Source: Incurvaria masculella (taxonomy: Eukaryota; Arthropoda; Insecta; Lepidoptera; Incurvariidae). Taken from it: 64,000 nt of DNA. The DNA is taken from positions 10,248,001-10,312,000 of the forward strand of contig OX335649.1 in the NCBI GenBank assembly GCA_946894095.1, read 5' to 3'. Shown here piece after piece: positions 31,530 to 42,794 of the stretch. How positions within the stretch are numbered: the stretch's first letter is position 1; each line of letters opens with the position of its first letter. The translations under genes and the position numbers were made by a program. The notes beneath the pieces are model-generated. The model was not told the DNA's origin. It saw only the letters and a program-made list of their open reading frames with translations, and searched no databases.

Positions 31530-32060
31530 GAAAAAAAAATACGAGAACTGTTTACTGTTTTAGAACAGTTACAATTCAGTCATTTATTGAAAGTTAAGCG
31601 ATATGAGCCAAACAGTTAATATTAAACAGTTATTTTTACCGATTGAACAATACCGCTTGGTGAAAATAACACTTGTGACAGATTTTAAAACGGTTATCTT
31701 AACTGATTGAACATTATACGGCTGACTACAAATTAGACATGCAACTGTCCAGTTTCAAAAGGTACAGCAATTTTAACAGAATGGACAGGACCTTTTCAGT
31801 GAATATAAGACGTAAGAATGAATGGAAAAAAATACTAAAGCTAGAAAAGAGTTTTCACACATTTAGGGAAACAGTTAGAGAAAACAGTTATTGCACACGG
31901 TAAATTTTTTTTTAAGATACAGTAACATTTAATGTTGGAGGCTAACTATTTTCACTCAGCTAGAATAACCGATTTACTTAGTTGGCTCTATTTTGAACGT
32001 TGCAAGACGGTTGTTATCATCGGAATTACAGTTAGATTCACAGATTTTTTTAGTGCTTTT
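31530..32060 (+). mobile_element. CACTG-ended repeat, copy 1
   Basis: Starts CACTGAAAAAAAAATACGAG and shares a long collinear stretch with 42795-43439 in the opposite orientation (TTGGTGAAAATAACAC, AACTGTCCAGTTT, TCAGTGAATATAAGACGTAA). It contains many AACAGTT/AACTGTT motifs. No coding capacity. Confidence 0.7.
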
Positions 32061-32570
32061 TCTGAGATTATTAGTAATAAATTAATCCTATAAAAAATAT
32101 GTCTCATCTCTTCTTGTAAGACAATTTAGGTACGAGACCCAAATTACTGATCAGACAGTTATACCTGCAGATATTACTACGGTTGTGACCAGATCATGGG
32201 AATATAGGACAGAGGGCGGGCGGGTGGCGGTGTGACAATGGACCGCGAGCCCCCGCGCGGAGATGTCGCTAACGGGAAAACGATTCACGAAAATAACACG
32301 AGAAGTGGTAATGGATACTTTTCTTTCAATATTCCAACGCGCGCTCGGAGCTCTCGCTAGCCGCAGATTTCCGCCAATATTGCTCTAGGGCGCCGCCCCC
32401 CTAATAGTTCGCGGCCTTATTGGGATTCCGCAATGCGATTCATTTGAGCTGCTCGCCTTTTGGACTCCTATATTTACAGAGCTTCGGAAGTCTCTACTAT
32501 TCAACTTCGAAAGCGGTAGAGTAAAGTAAATATACTTTTTTCCTATTAAGCTTGTGCGTCGCTTATTCCA
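32061..32570. other. No gene recognised
   Basis: A GC-rich patch at 32210-32400 has open frames on both strands without splice or domain support. Confidence 0.35.
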
Positions 32571-32847
32571 AGGAATGTGACATGTATGTATGTATAATCG
32601 ACCGTGAAGCAAGGACACATTAATTGTCATGCAAGGAGGCATTGATGTGATGAGAATTCCAAATTATGGGTATACAGCAGGTGGCGAAATTGGTTAGACG
32701 CTATACCCGCGAATGGTATGTTTTGCTGGTTCGGGTCCAGCCTTGCAGTATATTCTTGAAGTAGTTATTTTTACAGGGATCTTTCTTTAATTTATATGTC
32801 CTTGCTTCACGGTCGATTATACATACATACATATATGTCACATTCCT
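32571..32847. mobile_element. Foldback element with an internal tRNA-Leu-like segment
   Basis: Arms 32571-32625 and 32786-32847 are imperfect inverted repeats of about 55 bp (AGGAATGTGACATGTATGTA... and its reverse). In the middle, 32682-32740 has GTGGCGAAATTGGTTAGACG (like the D-arm region of a tRNA-Leu) and GGTTCGGGTCC (close to a B-box). Relatives: 16735-17070 and 61800-61840. Confidence 0.75.
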
Positions 32848-33190
32848 CGGTAGAGTAAAGTCGAAGTTCCAAACACGTGTCCATTGTTACTCATTTCATT
32901 ACCGACATCGTATTATTTGGGCATCGGCATCGTATCATGATGTTGTACGAGTACTAGACGCTACCTTACGTGTTTAGGTTATTCACAATCATCTGTGACT
33001 CACCGGTGAATACTTACACTTTCTAACAAATGAAATGACAGCTTTAATGAAACCTTCTCACGCTACTTTTGTCCCTTTCTAGTTATTATAAATAGACAAC
33101 GATGCGATGACACATCCACCCATGAAAATTGCACCCGAATAAGCGAAATTAAAGTGTGAATTGCAAAACGGCATTGCATTGATCTGTACA

Positions 33191-33423
33191 CTTATTCTTG
33201 GATTTATTCCGTGATCAGGATTCAGGAACCTTCGATAAGACCGCTTCCATAGGGATTGTCAACGCTATTTTCTCGGCTTTAATTATTTAATGATCAATTA
33301 CGTATTTCAATGTTTCTAGGCTTTTCGTCGAAACAAAAAACACTTTGAAAACCGCTATAAAGGCGGCTTTTCTCTATTGAAATACTCCTGATTCCTGAGC
33401 ACGGAATTGCAAGAATAGGCCTA
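33191..33423. mobile_element. MITE-210, diverged copy
   Basis: Degenerate ends CTTATTCTTGGA...ATTCCGTGATCAGG and CACGGAATTGCAAGAATAGG. Internal AACCGCTATAAAGGCGG matches the 12-kb copy. Confidence 0.75.
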
Positions 33424-33532
33424 GGGGACTTAAATAGAGTTTGGCCGCTTGGCATGTTTGCGGGCTGGCCAAACCGCCGCGCCGCTCGCGAGCCGCGGTA
33501 CAGTGTTGACTGACAGCGTGATGTTTGCGCAG

Positions 33533-33674
33533 CGGCGTCGCCGCTGGCGCCGGCCGCCTTCTCGCCCGCCGCCGCGTCGCCGGAGCCGCCGCCCGCCCCG
33601 CCGCCGCCCGCCCCGCACGCCGCGCCACCCCCACCCCCGCCGCCGCACACTATGATGGTAATTACCTCTTATAT
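33533..33674 (+). CDS. Probable GPCR exon 3, Ala/Pro-rich C-tail
   Basis: Acceptor TTTGCGCAG (AG at 33531-33532) and a consensus donor AT|GTAAGT at 33675. In the phase required by the TM7 exon, which ends with one base, the exon opens with a joining Ala codon and reads SPLAPAAFSPAAASPEPPPA, a Pro/His stretch, then TMMVITSY. Such low-complexity tails are common in insect GPCRs. It ends in phase 2, which fits the exon at 43805. GC content is far above the flanks and ends at the donor. A weaker donor GTAATT at 33658 would shorten it and break the join. The intron from 4775 would be 28.8 kb. It could instead belong to another gene; open minus-strand frames here are shadows of the GC-rich sequence. 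Confidence 0.5.
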
Positions 33675-33884
33675 GTAAGTGTTGACACCGTAATACGTGA
33701 CTACTCGCTCGCACTGCACGCTTCTGGATACGACAACCTCACTAATTACCTGCGCCGGAAATTGTTGGCTCTCTAGAATTCATCGTACTCCGAGAAATAC
33801 GGGGTGTTAACAGGCATATGGTCTAAGCGTTTACCAGGTTATTTCTTGCCATATTTTAAGCAAAAAATGTAGATAACATATTGT

Positions 33885-34136
33885 AATAGCTTCCGTTAAA
33901 ATAGTTAGAGAAAGAAGTAAGAGGAAAGCTGTAATAGCTACAGCTCAAACAAGTAATAGTATTTGATGAAATGCTATTACATTAGCTCACATATTAATTA
34001 ATTTTGTAATAAAGTTTACTGCTCCTAAAATTAAGGGAATTAAAGCTGTTGAAGCAATTCCTGCTAAGTGAAGTGAAACAATTGTAAGATCAAGAGAACT
34101 TCCAGCATGAGCAATATTATAAGCACGAGGAGGGTG
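33885..34136 (-). pseudogene. COX1: Nuclear fragment of mitochondrial COI (NUMT)
   Basis: The minus strand encodes [43 protein letters not shown], and further VWAVAITAFLLLLSL-like residues, clearly the cytochrome c oxidase I segment around the barcode region. Two Trp positions use TGA, which is Trp in the invertebrate mitochondrial code and stop in the nuclear code, so it cannot be a nuclear gene. Compared with the usual insect sequence there is an in-frame insertion of about five codons between the LHLAGIAS and LILGA blocks, and many substitutions. Confidence 0.8.
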
Positions 34137-35544
34137 AGAGCTAGACGGGAAAATGTGTCCGACACTTTTCCTGTCAAAGAGACAGAGTTTCAGTCCTCCC
34201 GTCAACCTTATGTTTAACTTTATTTTTTTAGGCAATATTCAGATCAGCTCAGCGGATGACTCTGTGCGGTTTGAAAGCTTAGAAGCTCCGCTGGGGTTAA
34301 TTTCCAAAAACAGGGCGTCTTAAAGATTTAGAGGCAGTTTTCAGGCAATCTTCAGGTTAGCCAAGCGGGTTATACTGTGCAGTTCAGAAGTTAGAGGCTT
34401 CGCTCGGGTAAATGACCAAGATAAAATAAAGGCGTCGTGACCGATTTTTATGACGTTTTCAGGCAATCTTCTGATTAGCCCAGCAGATCCTGTGAAATTT
34501 GGTAGCGATCGGATTAACAAAACCTGTTTTTTTACAAGCAAATCACATTCAAATCGCAGGTTAAACACGGAAATAAAAACAAATTTTCAGTGAATACTCA
34601 ATAATATATAACGACAGAAACATCGTTCCTACCCACGACACCTTTGGTAATTGTTTGCTCCAATTATATCAAGGAATACCTGGCTAACGTTTTGACCATA
34701 AATAATTAATCCCCTGTATAATTTGTCCTTATGTTTACACGAAATCGTTTTATTTTTATAATTTACATTGCAGGCCTGAAAATTTCCGGGGTATTCCTGA
34801 AAAATTGCATGCTCCACCATATCACCATGTTGCCACACAAAAATTGAGTTCCTGAGAACGCTAAGATTGCATGTATCTATTTTAGTTTTCTGAAAAATTT
34901 ACTCGATTACCGGCATGAATGTAGAAATTACCCCCGTTTGAATGTAACAACGTTGATTTATATGAAAATGTGTAACATGCAAGGTAACACAACAAACCAG
35001 GGTTTGTTTATAAAAGCTAGATTACGAAAGTGTTTCATAAACACTATCATTACATTCCAGACAGAGAAAACCCTCGAGGTGAGATGCGCGTGGTTGAAAT
35101 CGTTGATTGTATGAAAAATAACCATTTCCCAATAAAAAGCTACGATTGTCAATAACAATAAAATCTGTACTTTTAGATTCGTTTCACATCGAAACGATTA
35201 ACGGTTCTCAAGATATATGCATATTTAAATTAAATCATGCTTTTGTTCTACATTTGTACACGTTTTTGGAACGGTCACGAAGAGGTATATAAAGCGAGAT
35301 TTAGTATTTTAAGATCAGGTAATGACATTTATGTTTTTAGAGATTGGTTATCTTTGCGAACAACTCAACAGTATTCTTTTAAATAGACAACATTTCTCAT
35401 TTTCGCCTTAACAAGAAAAAAGTTAACTACATTTAAAAAATGTCACACCCTACTCATAAATAAGAAACTTTGTTGTCAACCTTACTTCTTAATGCTCTAG
35501 GGTTGTGAGTACTAGGGAAATAATTTAAAACCTCTTATAAAGTA
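34137..35544. other. No gene recognised; weak internal repetition
   Basis: 34230-34510 holds three loosely similar blocks with TTCAGGCAATCTTC / CAATATTCAGATCAGC and AGCTTAGAAGCTCCGC / AGTTAGAGGCTTCGC. Otherwise AT-rich and featureless. Confidence 0.4.
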
Positions 35545-35905
35545 ATGTTTGCGAGGCCCTGCGGTGTCTCTTGTGTCAAGAACGCGGATTCGAACCACAG
35601 AGTTTATTCTTTAGTTTTTTCTTTATTTACCGACATGGAAAATTTGCAGATCACCTATGTAAATCTGTATGGCCTTTCTTACCTCCTAGGTAGTATGGTT
35701 GAACCCGCTTGGATAGGTACCATCGCATTGCGTGAAAGATAATCAAAGCGGCAATGAAAAATTGTCCGCGTTTCCCATACAGCCATCCTCATAAAAACTG
35801 GTGACGCTGCCAGGTAACATCTTACCTTGGAGAATCTATCGTGTGCTAATATCATGTAGATGTGGTATAATCCACCTTTAGCAAGTTTCATACAAAATGA
35901 CATAA
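35545..35905 (+). mobile_element. SINE-1-related copy, diverged
   Basis: B-box-like GGATTCGAACC near 35586, then CCTAGGTAGTATGGTTGAAC, AAAGCGGCAATGAAAAATTG, AATATCATGTAGATGTGGTA; ends near CAAAATGACATAA. Confidence 0.65.
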
Positions 35906-35949
35906 TAATTACAACACATTAACATACATAAATAAAGAGAGTCGTTACC

Positions 35950-36365
35950 ATATCAATTCGATATGCTACGGGCGATAACTGTTTTCATGCTCTTAATGTT
36001 TTACTAGGTTTTAGAAATTTTGGATTCTAAAATATATTGTAGAAATATATGTATGTTTTCATTTTTTGAATATACCTGTCAGATTGGAAAATATTGGCTA
36101 ATAAACACTGAAAAAAAGGTGTCTTGTTTTTTGTTTATTTTCGATTTTTTTACTGACAAATACAGTAAATACAAATAAATCAAAACATACGGACATAGAA
36201 TGACGCTTTCTCAAGTGATATTTTTTTTATTAAAATCTGACAACGTTTAGGTGTAGGAAAACGTTAGGGCCTAGGAATCGATTTCGTTATTTTAGTGACA
36301 TTTACAGTGAAAAATTGTGCCTTGGCCAATGGACAAAGAATGCATTTCTCAAAATTTTCAAATTT
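35950..36365 (+). repeat. RepE dispersed repeat, copy B
   Basis: Collinear with 1664-2215 but without the 168-bp insertion: ACGGGCGATAACTG, AGATTGGAAAATATTGGCT, GCCTTGGCCAATGGACAAAG. Confidence 0.65.
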
Positions 36366-36379
36366 TAGATTATCTGTGA

Positions 36380-36656
36380 CTTCACGACAGCCTTAAAGAC
36401 TAGCTGAGGTAAGGGGTCAATGTCGTTTTGGACTGTTGTCGGGCTGAATTATTTCCTGGATATTATATGACTTCTTCATACAAACTTTGCTCCCCTATTT
36501 CACCCCCATAGTTTATTTTCGCCACAAAATGTAGCCCATGTCCTTTTCCAAGGTCCAGACTTACTCTGTGCCGAAATTCATCAAAATTGGTTCAGCGGTT
36601 TAGACGTAAAAATGCAAAAGACGGAGTTACTTTCGAATTTATAATATTAGTATGGA
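36380..36656 (+). repeat. RepC copy
   Basis: Includes GTCGGGCTGAATTATTTCCTG, CAAGGTCCAGACTTACTCTG, AAATTGGTTCAGCGGTTTAG and ends TTTATAATATTAGTATGGAC. Confidence 0.7.
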
Positions 36657-38012
36657 CTATTCTGACCGTAAACATTTAATTTTTTATCGCTTGATCGTTA
36701 GATAATATAACTTTTTATTAACATTTCGAAAATGTATATTTTCCGCCGTCTCACTCCACGAAATCGTCTAGTCACCGCGGCGCGAGGTAAACAGGTGCGG
36801 TGAAATATCCTCCCAGGATCTTGGTACATCCTTAATTGCGAAATTGTGGTGGAAAATTGTTGATTAATGGTGTACTTCGGTGGGAAATTAAGTATGCAAG
36901 TGCGTAGATGTGCGGTTGAACTTTGGCCATAATTCATGGAGCATGACTTGTGTAATATTCGGGCCCGAAAGAGTTTTGACTTGGGACGCCAAGTTCGAAC
37001 GCCAACTCACTACGGAAGTTCTATATCCGGAACTGGGTGCGTAGGTTCCGGCTACGAATTACTTATCAGTTTTTTTCTTTCTTGGTCTCGTAAGTTTTAC
37101 CTTTTTCTTCGAGTAATATATCTGCGTGTTTTTATTATAAGCTAGCTGAGGCACCCGGCTCCGCTCGTTTTGTTCCGATGTCGGGCTGAATTATTTTCTG
37201 GATAAGATTTGAGTTCCCTGTCATTCCCTATTTTACCCCCTTCGAGTTCAATTTTCGCTACATAAGGTAGCATATGTCCTTCTGCAAGGTCCAGACTTTC
37301 AAATACCTCCAAGGTATTTAAGACTGGTGTTCTAGAACTGCGTGTCTTAAATATGAAAAAAATATTACATTGTAAATAAATAAATTAAAAATATAAACAC
37401 CAGTCTACCTGATTAATGACCTCTGTAGGTGTGATCGTGGTATAAGAGATCATCTAAAATTTTGGGTTTCATTTCAGAAACCGAAGCACAAGTCAATTGT
37501 ATTACTCAGTTTAAAAAATCCAGTATTTCATTTTGTAATATATGTAGCAATGTAATAATATGTTTTTAAAATAAAATTTTTGTTGATTTGAAATCATTAT
37601 TTTAATACCGACGCATCGTTTTTTTTCTGTTTGAGTCTCGTATTTTTCTATTGAATTTTTCCACTTTTGAAATACTGCGTTTATTGTTGAGTTTTTTTTT
37701 TCCGGCGAAATTTGTGTTTACCCCTTATACTGGTTGTGTTTATTATTAAATATGTTAAAATGTATATGTATGCTTACCGTGTAGTACCACAGTAGATATA
37801 TAGCTGTTCAAACGGGGCCACAGCAGTAGCTCAACTCAGGCGATTTTTTAAATAAATACCTTCCCTCCATCGAATGTCGAGATTTTCCCTTAAATATTGG
37901 CGGAGTATTGCCGTTTCTGTTATTTAAAAATACATGATCTCGTAGGACCATACGCGACAGTTCAGCACCGTGAAACACGTGCACGAAATTGAGACTTTTT
38001 ATGGAGTTGAGC
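36657..38012. other. No gene recognised; partial RepC at 37140-37300
   Basis: 37140-37300 repeats the RepC 5' part (GTCGGGCTGAATTATTTTCTG, GCAAGGTCCAGACTTT). 37780-37800 (TAGTACCACAGTAGATATATAG) is roughly inverted relative to the unit of the tandem duplication that follows. Confidence 0.5.
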
Positions 38013-38212
38013 TACTGGATGTAATCCTATATATATTCTGTGGTAGTACCCTGTTGGTAATCCTTAATAAAATTAAAGACATAGTGAAGTCACTGGAAAT
38101 AAAAATAGAAAATACTGGATGTAATCCTATATATATTCTGTGGTAGTACCCTGTTGGTAATCCTTAATGAAATTAAAGACATAGTGAAGTCACTGGAAAT
38201 AAAAATAGAAAC
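38013..38212 (+). repeat. Exact 100-bp tandem duplication
   Basis: 38013-38112 and 38113-38212 differ at one base (AATAAAATT/AATGAAATT). Recent local duplication. Confidence 0.9.
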
Positions 38213-38884
38213 AAAATAAGTAGGCGAAATTTGTTCAAAAAATATTTTTCATCTTATACTCACTTAAATAAATAGACAATTCCGTCAACTGAAATAATGC
38301 CAATCACAAAACTGTCAATGCCTTAGTGTAGGATGACATCGACCAATCAGCAGATGTGCCAGCAGACGTCATCCAGCAGCAACGTCGTCGACGTCATCCA
38401 GTGTAAGTGGCATTAATTGTACCGCACGAGAGGCACTTGACAGAGTCGCGCCCCGAGTACCAAGTACCCTCGCACCCGCCAGATATGACGGTAAGCGAAG
38501 GATTTATCTGCTTAGCCGCCAACGGGGCGCTTGATGTGTGTAATCCTCGAAGCACACGAACACTTGTCCCGCGACGTGACACGTCTTGCGTTGAAATCGA
38601 GCAACATTTGTTCGTAGCGTTTCATGACTGACTTAAAACTAAACACCTTTTTTATATATAACTCGACATGGATGGCTAATAACACCTAACAGGAAGGCAC
38701 TCGACTCTTAGCCGAGGTATTTGCCGCAAAAAAATGCACTGGAAGAAATTGAGGGGGATTACTTAACCCACACAAATTGAAAGGATTTTATATTTTGTAA
38801 GTAATATGTAATTGTTAAGACATTAAAATTTCCTATTAATTTTAAGTACTTAACGCTTGATATATCTATAACTTGAGCCATATA
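38213..38884. other. No gene recognised
   Basis: Near 38318, AATGCCTTAGTGTAGGATGA matches the 411-bp array core (AATGCCTTAGCGTAGGATCA). The phrase GACGTCATCCAG repeats at 38364 and 38390. 38655-38700 resembles a SINE-1 end. No coding feature supported. Confidence 0.45.
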
Positions 38885-39070
38885 ACACCTCATAGGATTA
38901 ATACGTAAAATCAAACCCAGCTAGTAGACGATTAGAAAATTAGCGATAATTTCTTTGGCCTGCAAAGTTATCTGGGTAATTCAATGGTTATAGCAGCATA
39001 TAAGTAATACTAATGTCGCAGGTTCGAATCCTGCTTTAGGTGAATGTCCATCCAATAACGTTTCTGCAAA
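38885..39070 (+). repeat. Degenerate single copy of the tRNA-like 411-bp unit
   Basis: Parallels the array unit: CATAGGATTAATACGTAAAA, AGCTAGTAGACGATTAGA, then a decayed tRNA-like with intact B-box GTCGCAGGTTCGAATCCTGC (39013-39032) and GGTGAATGTCC immediately after. The A-box half is degraded. Confidence 0.65.
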
Positions 39071-39747
39071 TTTTCACAATTTCATTGCAATTATATCTAC
39101 GTCGAGGATTTGACCACAAAATTATTATAATGCATTAATTCTCACATTTATACATGTGCATAAACGGAGGAACGAGGTTGACATTAGTCGACCGTTGGAA
39201 ACCGTGCGGCCGTGGGTTCTCACTGGACCGCTAATGGAACCCGAGGGGAAGTTATTTTAAGCGCTTAATTGCCTTCATGAGCAATGGCCAAAAAAAACTG
39301 GCTAATTTTATCTCAGAACGAAGAAAGCCGAGATGTTTTTAATCCAATAAGAATACCGCTATAACGAGTAAAAATAAAATTTACTCCAGTGGACAATAAT
39401 AAGCTAACCCTATTTAATTTTATATCTGATTTTTTTTCGTGGGATCACCCACGAAATATTTAAAAAGTTTGAAAGTTAGGTAATCATTCCCATAATACGA
39501 TATTTACGCTTCGACCGTTTTTGGCCCACTTCTATTCTCATTCCCCACGTTTGCGAACGTTGAATAAGTCTCGATTAATATTTTCGTCACAAAGTGAAAG
39601 CCTCCGCAAACTTGTAAATCCAATACGCCAAACTTATTTTAATATCGTACTTTCAAAACTTTCTAGTACTTCAACCCGAGCTATCATTGGCAACATACAT
39701 TATATATGTTAGATGTTATAACGATCCGAACCTATATACCTTTTTTA
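39071..39747. other. No gene recognised
   Basis: Nothing I can support. Confidence 0.4.
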
Positions 39748-40140
39748 TGCAACCTGACATGGATGGCTAATACAACACAACTACTGTTATAATATTAGCC
39801 CAATAAACCACATTCCCGAAGGAGTTAGGTGCCATACCAGGACCTCCCTTTTATGAGCACGGTTACACTGAACTGGATTCAAATCCAGCTTCCACCATAC
39901 CTTTATCCAATGCGGTGGTGATAACCCGGGCGGGCTTAATCCCACCACCTAGTAGGGGAACGGGACCTACAATTTTACATGGTTTCCGAACCATGGTACA
40001 GCTCGTAGTCGTAACGAAATGCACTTATCCAACTCAGAAAGAGAAAGAAAGTAGTGCATGACCGGAACGAGGATTTGAACCCATAACCTCTCGCATGAAA
40101 GCCAAGTCCTCTAGCACCTACACCACAAGCTGTACCTATT
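39748..40140 (-). mobile_element. SINE-1, full-length
   Basis: Antisense of the 27615 copy, from ATGGATGGCTAATACAACAC through CCGGGCGGGCTTAATCCCAC and the B-box GGATTTGAACCC to a decayed tRNA-like head ending near CACAAGCTGTACC. Confidence 0.85.
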
Positions 40141-40776
40141 ATCTAATGGAGTTTTTAAGAAGTTAACTTTGACCTATGGTTGTCTGTTGAGCATATGGTT
40201 GTCTGTTACAGAGTCACATATTCGCTGATACTGTAGCCGACCACTGGTGTGACCCAATTTGCAAACCCCGCGTAAACAACGCCTCCCCTCCCTTGTCCGC
40301 CCGCAACCCCTTCCCACCCCCCGCGCCACCCTGCTCGTGGGTTCATTTTCCTGCAACCGAAGCTCCATTCTATTGACAAAAACCAAACTAAAATCAATAA
40401 AGGATATGGTGCAAACATTTATTTAGGACTTTTGATTGCAGCCATTTTTACAAATACCAACGATTTTATTTTGGTGTATTAATTTTTGACCTGACTACGG
40501 CGAAGCCAAAAGGAAGGGTTTTGATTTTAGCAGGATATGTATGTATATTTGTATTTACGTATGTCGTCAGGTCGGGACGTTTACTTTGAGTGCTCGCATG
40601 ATGGGTCTACGACCAGTGTTCCCCAAGATATAACGAAAACAAACTTTGACATGACAGGCAGGTAGATCATCCACCATAGCGCTTAAACTATTCATCCGAT
40701 TTTCATGAATTAGGAGTCAATCGATTCCTTATTATGGTCAGGCCATAGGCACGAGAAATAAAAAAAAAGGTATAAC
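40141..40776. other. No gene recognised
   Basis: A short direct repeat, ATGGTTGTCTGTT, at about 40176 and 40195. A GC-rich patch at 40260-40340 has no splice support. Confidence 0.4.
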
Positions 40777-40945
40777 AATTGAATCTCGAACCATAGAAAA
40801 ACTCGCATTCGTGACGAAATGCACCAATCAAACTCATAAAGAGAAATGAAGTGATGCATTAACAGGGTGGGTATTTGAACCCAGACCTCTGGTATTCAAG
40901 GCAAGTATCTGCGCCACCAAGCTACGGGCCGCTCAATATCGCTCA
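40777..40945 (-). mobile_element. SINE-1, 5'-half fragment
   Basis: TCGCATTCGTGACGAAATGC, TATTTGAACCCAGACCTCTG and GCGCCACCAAGCTACGGGCC match the antisense head of SINE-1. Confidence 0.75.
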
Positions 40946-40989
40946 ATATAAATGCGTAAAGGTCTTATTTATCAACTTTAAAAAAAAGT

Positions 40990-41095
40990 ATGCATACTAA
41001 TATTATGAATGCGAAAGTAACTCTGTCTGTCTATCTGTCTGTTGCGTTTTCACGCCTTAACCGCTAAACCAATTTTGATAATTTTTATTATAGAG
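40990..41095 (-). repeat. RepC 3'-end fragment
   Basis: CATACTAATATTATGAATGC, GTAACTCTGTCTGTC, CTAAACCAATTTTGATAA: antisense 3' end of RepC. Confidence 0.65.
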
Positions 41096-42794
41096 ACAGT
41101 CTGGAACTTGGCCACTTTTTGTGGCAAAAAAAAACTAGGTGAACAGGCAAGCTGCATTTTTCAACTTTCCTGTTCATGCCAACTGGTATTTGTCTGTTCA
41201 CTTGGCCGAATCAAACGTTGTTGGACAGTTAGCATGGTAAGAAACGCAACTAATCGACAAATTTAATCACTGTTTTGCTATTCACACGGAAACTTAATTT
41301 ACCATTATAACCCCGACTCTGTCCTCACTCAACTAGTAGAATGTGTTCTTAACCTTTGAAAGAAAATGCAAGTTTTATCTTCCACTTCTACGTAGTATTT
41401 CTCAAATACAAGGCTATGGGTGCAATTATGTTTTTTATATGTGCATCCTTATTTTTCGGCTGAAGAAGAAAGGAGGTAGATCTATAATAACCGTAACCAT
41501 GCAAACGAGCTTCTGTTGTTACTGCCGTCCTTCCATGCTCCATGAAATTAAGCACCTCACTTTCACTATAAATCACCACTTATTCATATAGCCAGTACTT
41601 ATACTATACACAAAGCCATGTCACTGCCCATGTTCACATGGGCCTAGTCAAGCTACAATTGTGTTCCGCCACCTCGCACCCACGGGGCTCAGGCGTGTCC
41701 GCACCGCACCGCGCCGCCGCCACTCTCCTGCCGAGCTGGCAACATTTTATGCGTGGTCAACACTGTCGCACGAAAGTAATAAAATAAATGGTTCAGGCGT
41801 ATCCATCGAAAGTATACTTAAATAGCAGGTAGGAAGCTACGTGTATATTTAATTTAGTTTCACCTTCAGTACTCACTAGAAAATATTCGATGATTAATAC
41901 GTTTCTGATTTAAGTTATTACAGTAGTTAGTTTGATCATTGCGAAGGAATTGTTGAATTTATTCAAAATATATATTATATGTTTTTTTATTTATTTATTA
42001 AATATTTACTTCAATTGAATAAGTAAATATAAGGCCTATACTTCAAAGGGAACGAAAAACGATGGCGATTTGAATGTGAAGCAGATACCTATTATCGGAA
42101 TAAAAAGCAGTTCTAAATTTTATTTTTTTACTAGCTGCGGGCAAAAATCCGTAAAATTTAAAAGTGATTGTTATTTCATTGCATAGATTGCGCTAGCAGC
42201 GGCGATTACGCCGATAATAACTAATTCTATCTCATATGAACTTGTTGCAAGCAATAGAAGTATCTCTGGACGTTCCCTGCCAACAGGGCAGAACGGTTAG
42301 CCCTACTCAATCACGCAGGCAGTTTCGTGAATTATTTTGGTGATGCTGCTACCTTTCAGCAGACAAACGTTTCAGTGGCTGGCAATCAGCTGGTACACCG
42401 GTCGGCGGAACGCCATAAGCCGAGCGGCGTATCTTTGCCTTCTACTCAAGATTTCATGTCTTTATTGTCCCACAACTATTGTAACACTTTACCTTTTTGA
42501 ATTCTGCCTTGAATTTCTAAAATGTTGCTAACTTATGCACCAAAGTAAGTAGGATATATATACGAATAAAAACAAATGATTCAATCACACACATAGAAAT
42601 AGAATGAAAGCGCGCGCGCGCGCATGCTGAGTCTATGATCACACACAGCTAACATTATAATGACACAGCTGTCCATTGCCAGTCAAAGAACTTTAGATAT
42701 TGAGGCTGTCAGTTTGCCAGTATAGGGTTATGTCCACGAGTGTTCAGGTTTTGGTTCTTGATGGACTGGGGGACGAGGCGGTAGCGCGTATTAC
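41096..42794. other. No gene recognised
   Basis: GC-rich patch 41665-41745 without clear splice sites. A RepC-like start CTAGCTGCGGGCAAAAATCC at about 42132. (CG)n at 42611-42623. AGGTGAACAGGCAAG at 41137 recurs at 54138. Confidence 0.4.

Noticed and set aside
33294..33714. Gly/Ala/Arg-rich ORFs on the minus strand
   Set aside because: Shadows of GC-rich DNA; the plus strand has the better splice sites and fits the GPCR phase.
34137..34235. Extension of the COI ORF upstream as a nuclear gene
   Set aside because: Homology to COI stops near 34136, and the downstream frame needs the mitochondrial code.
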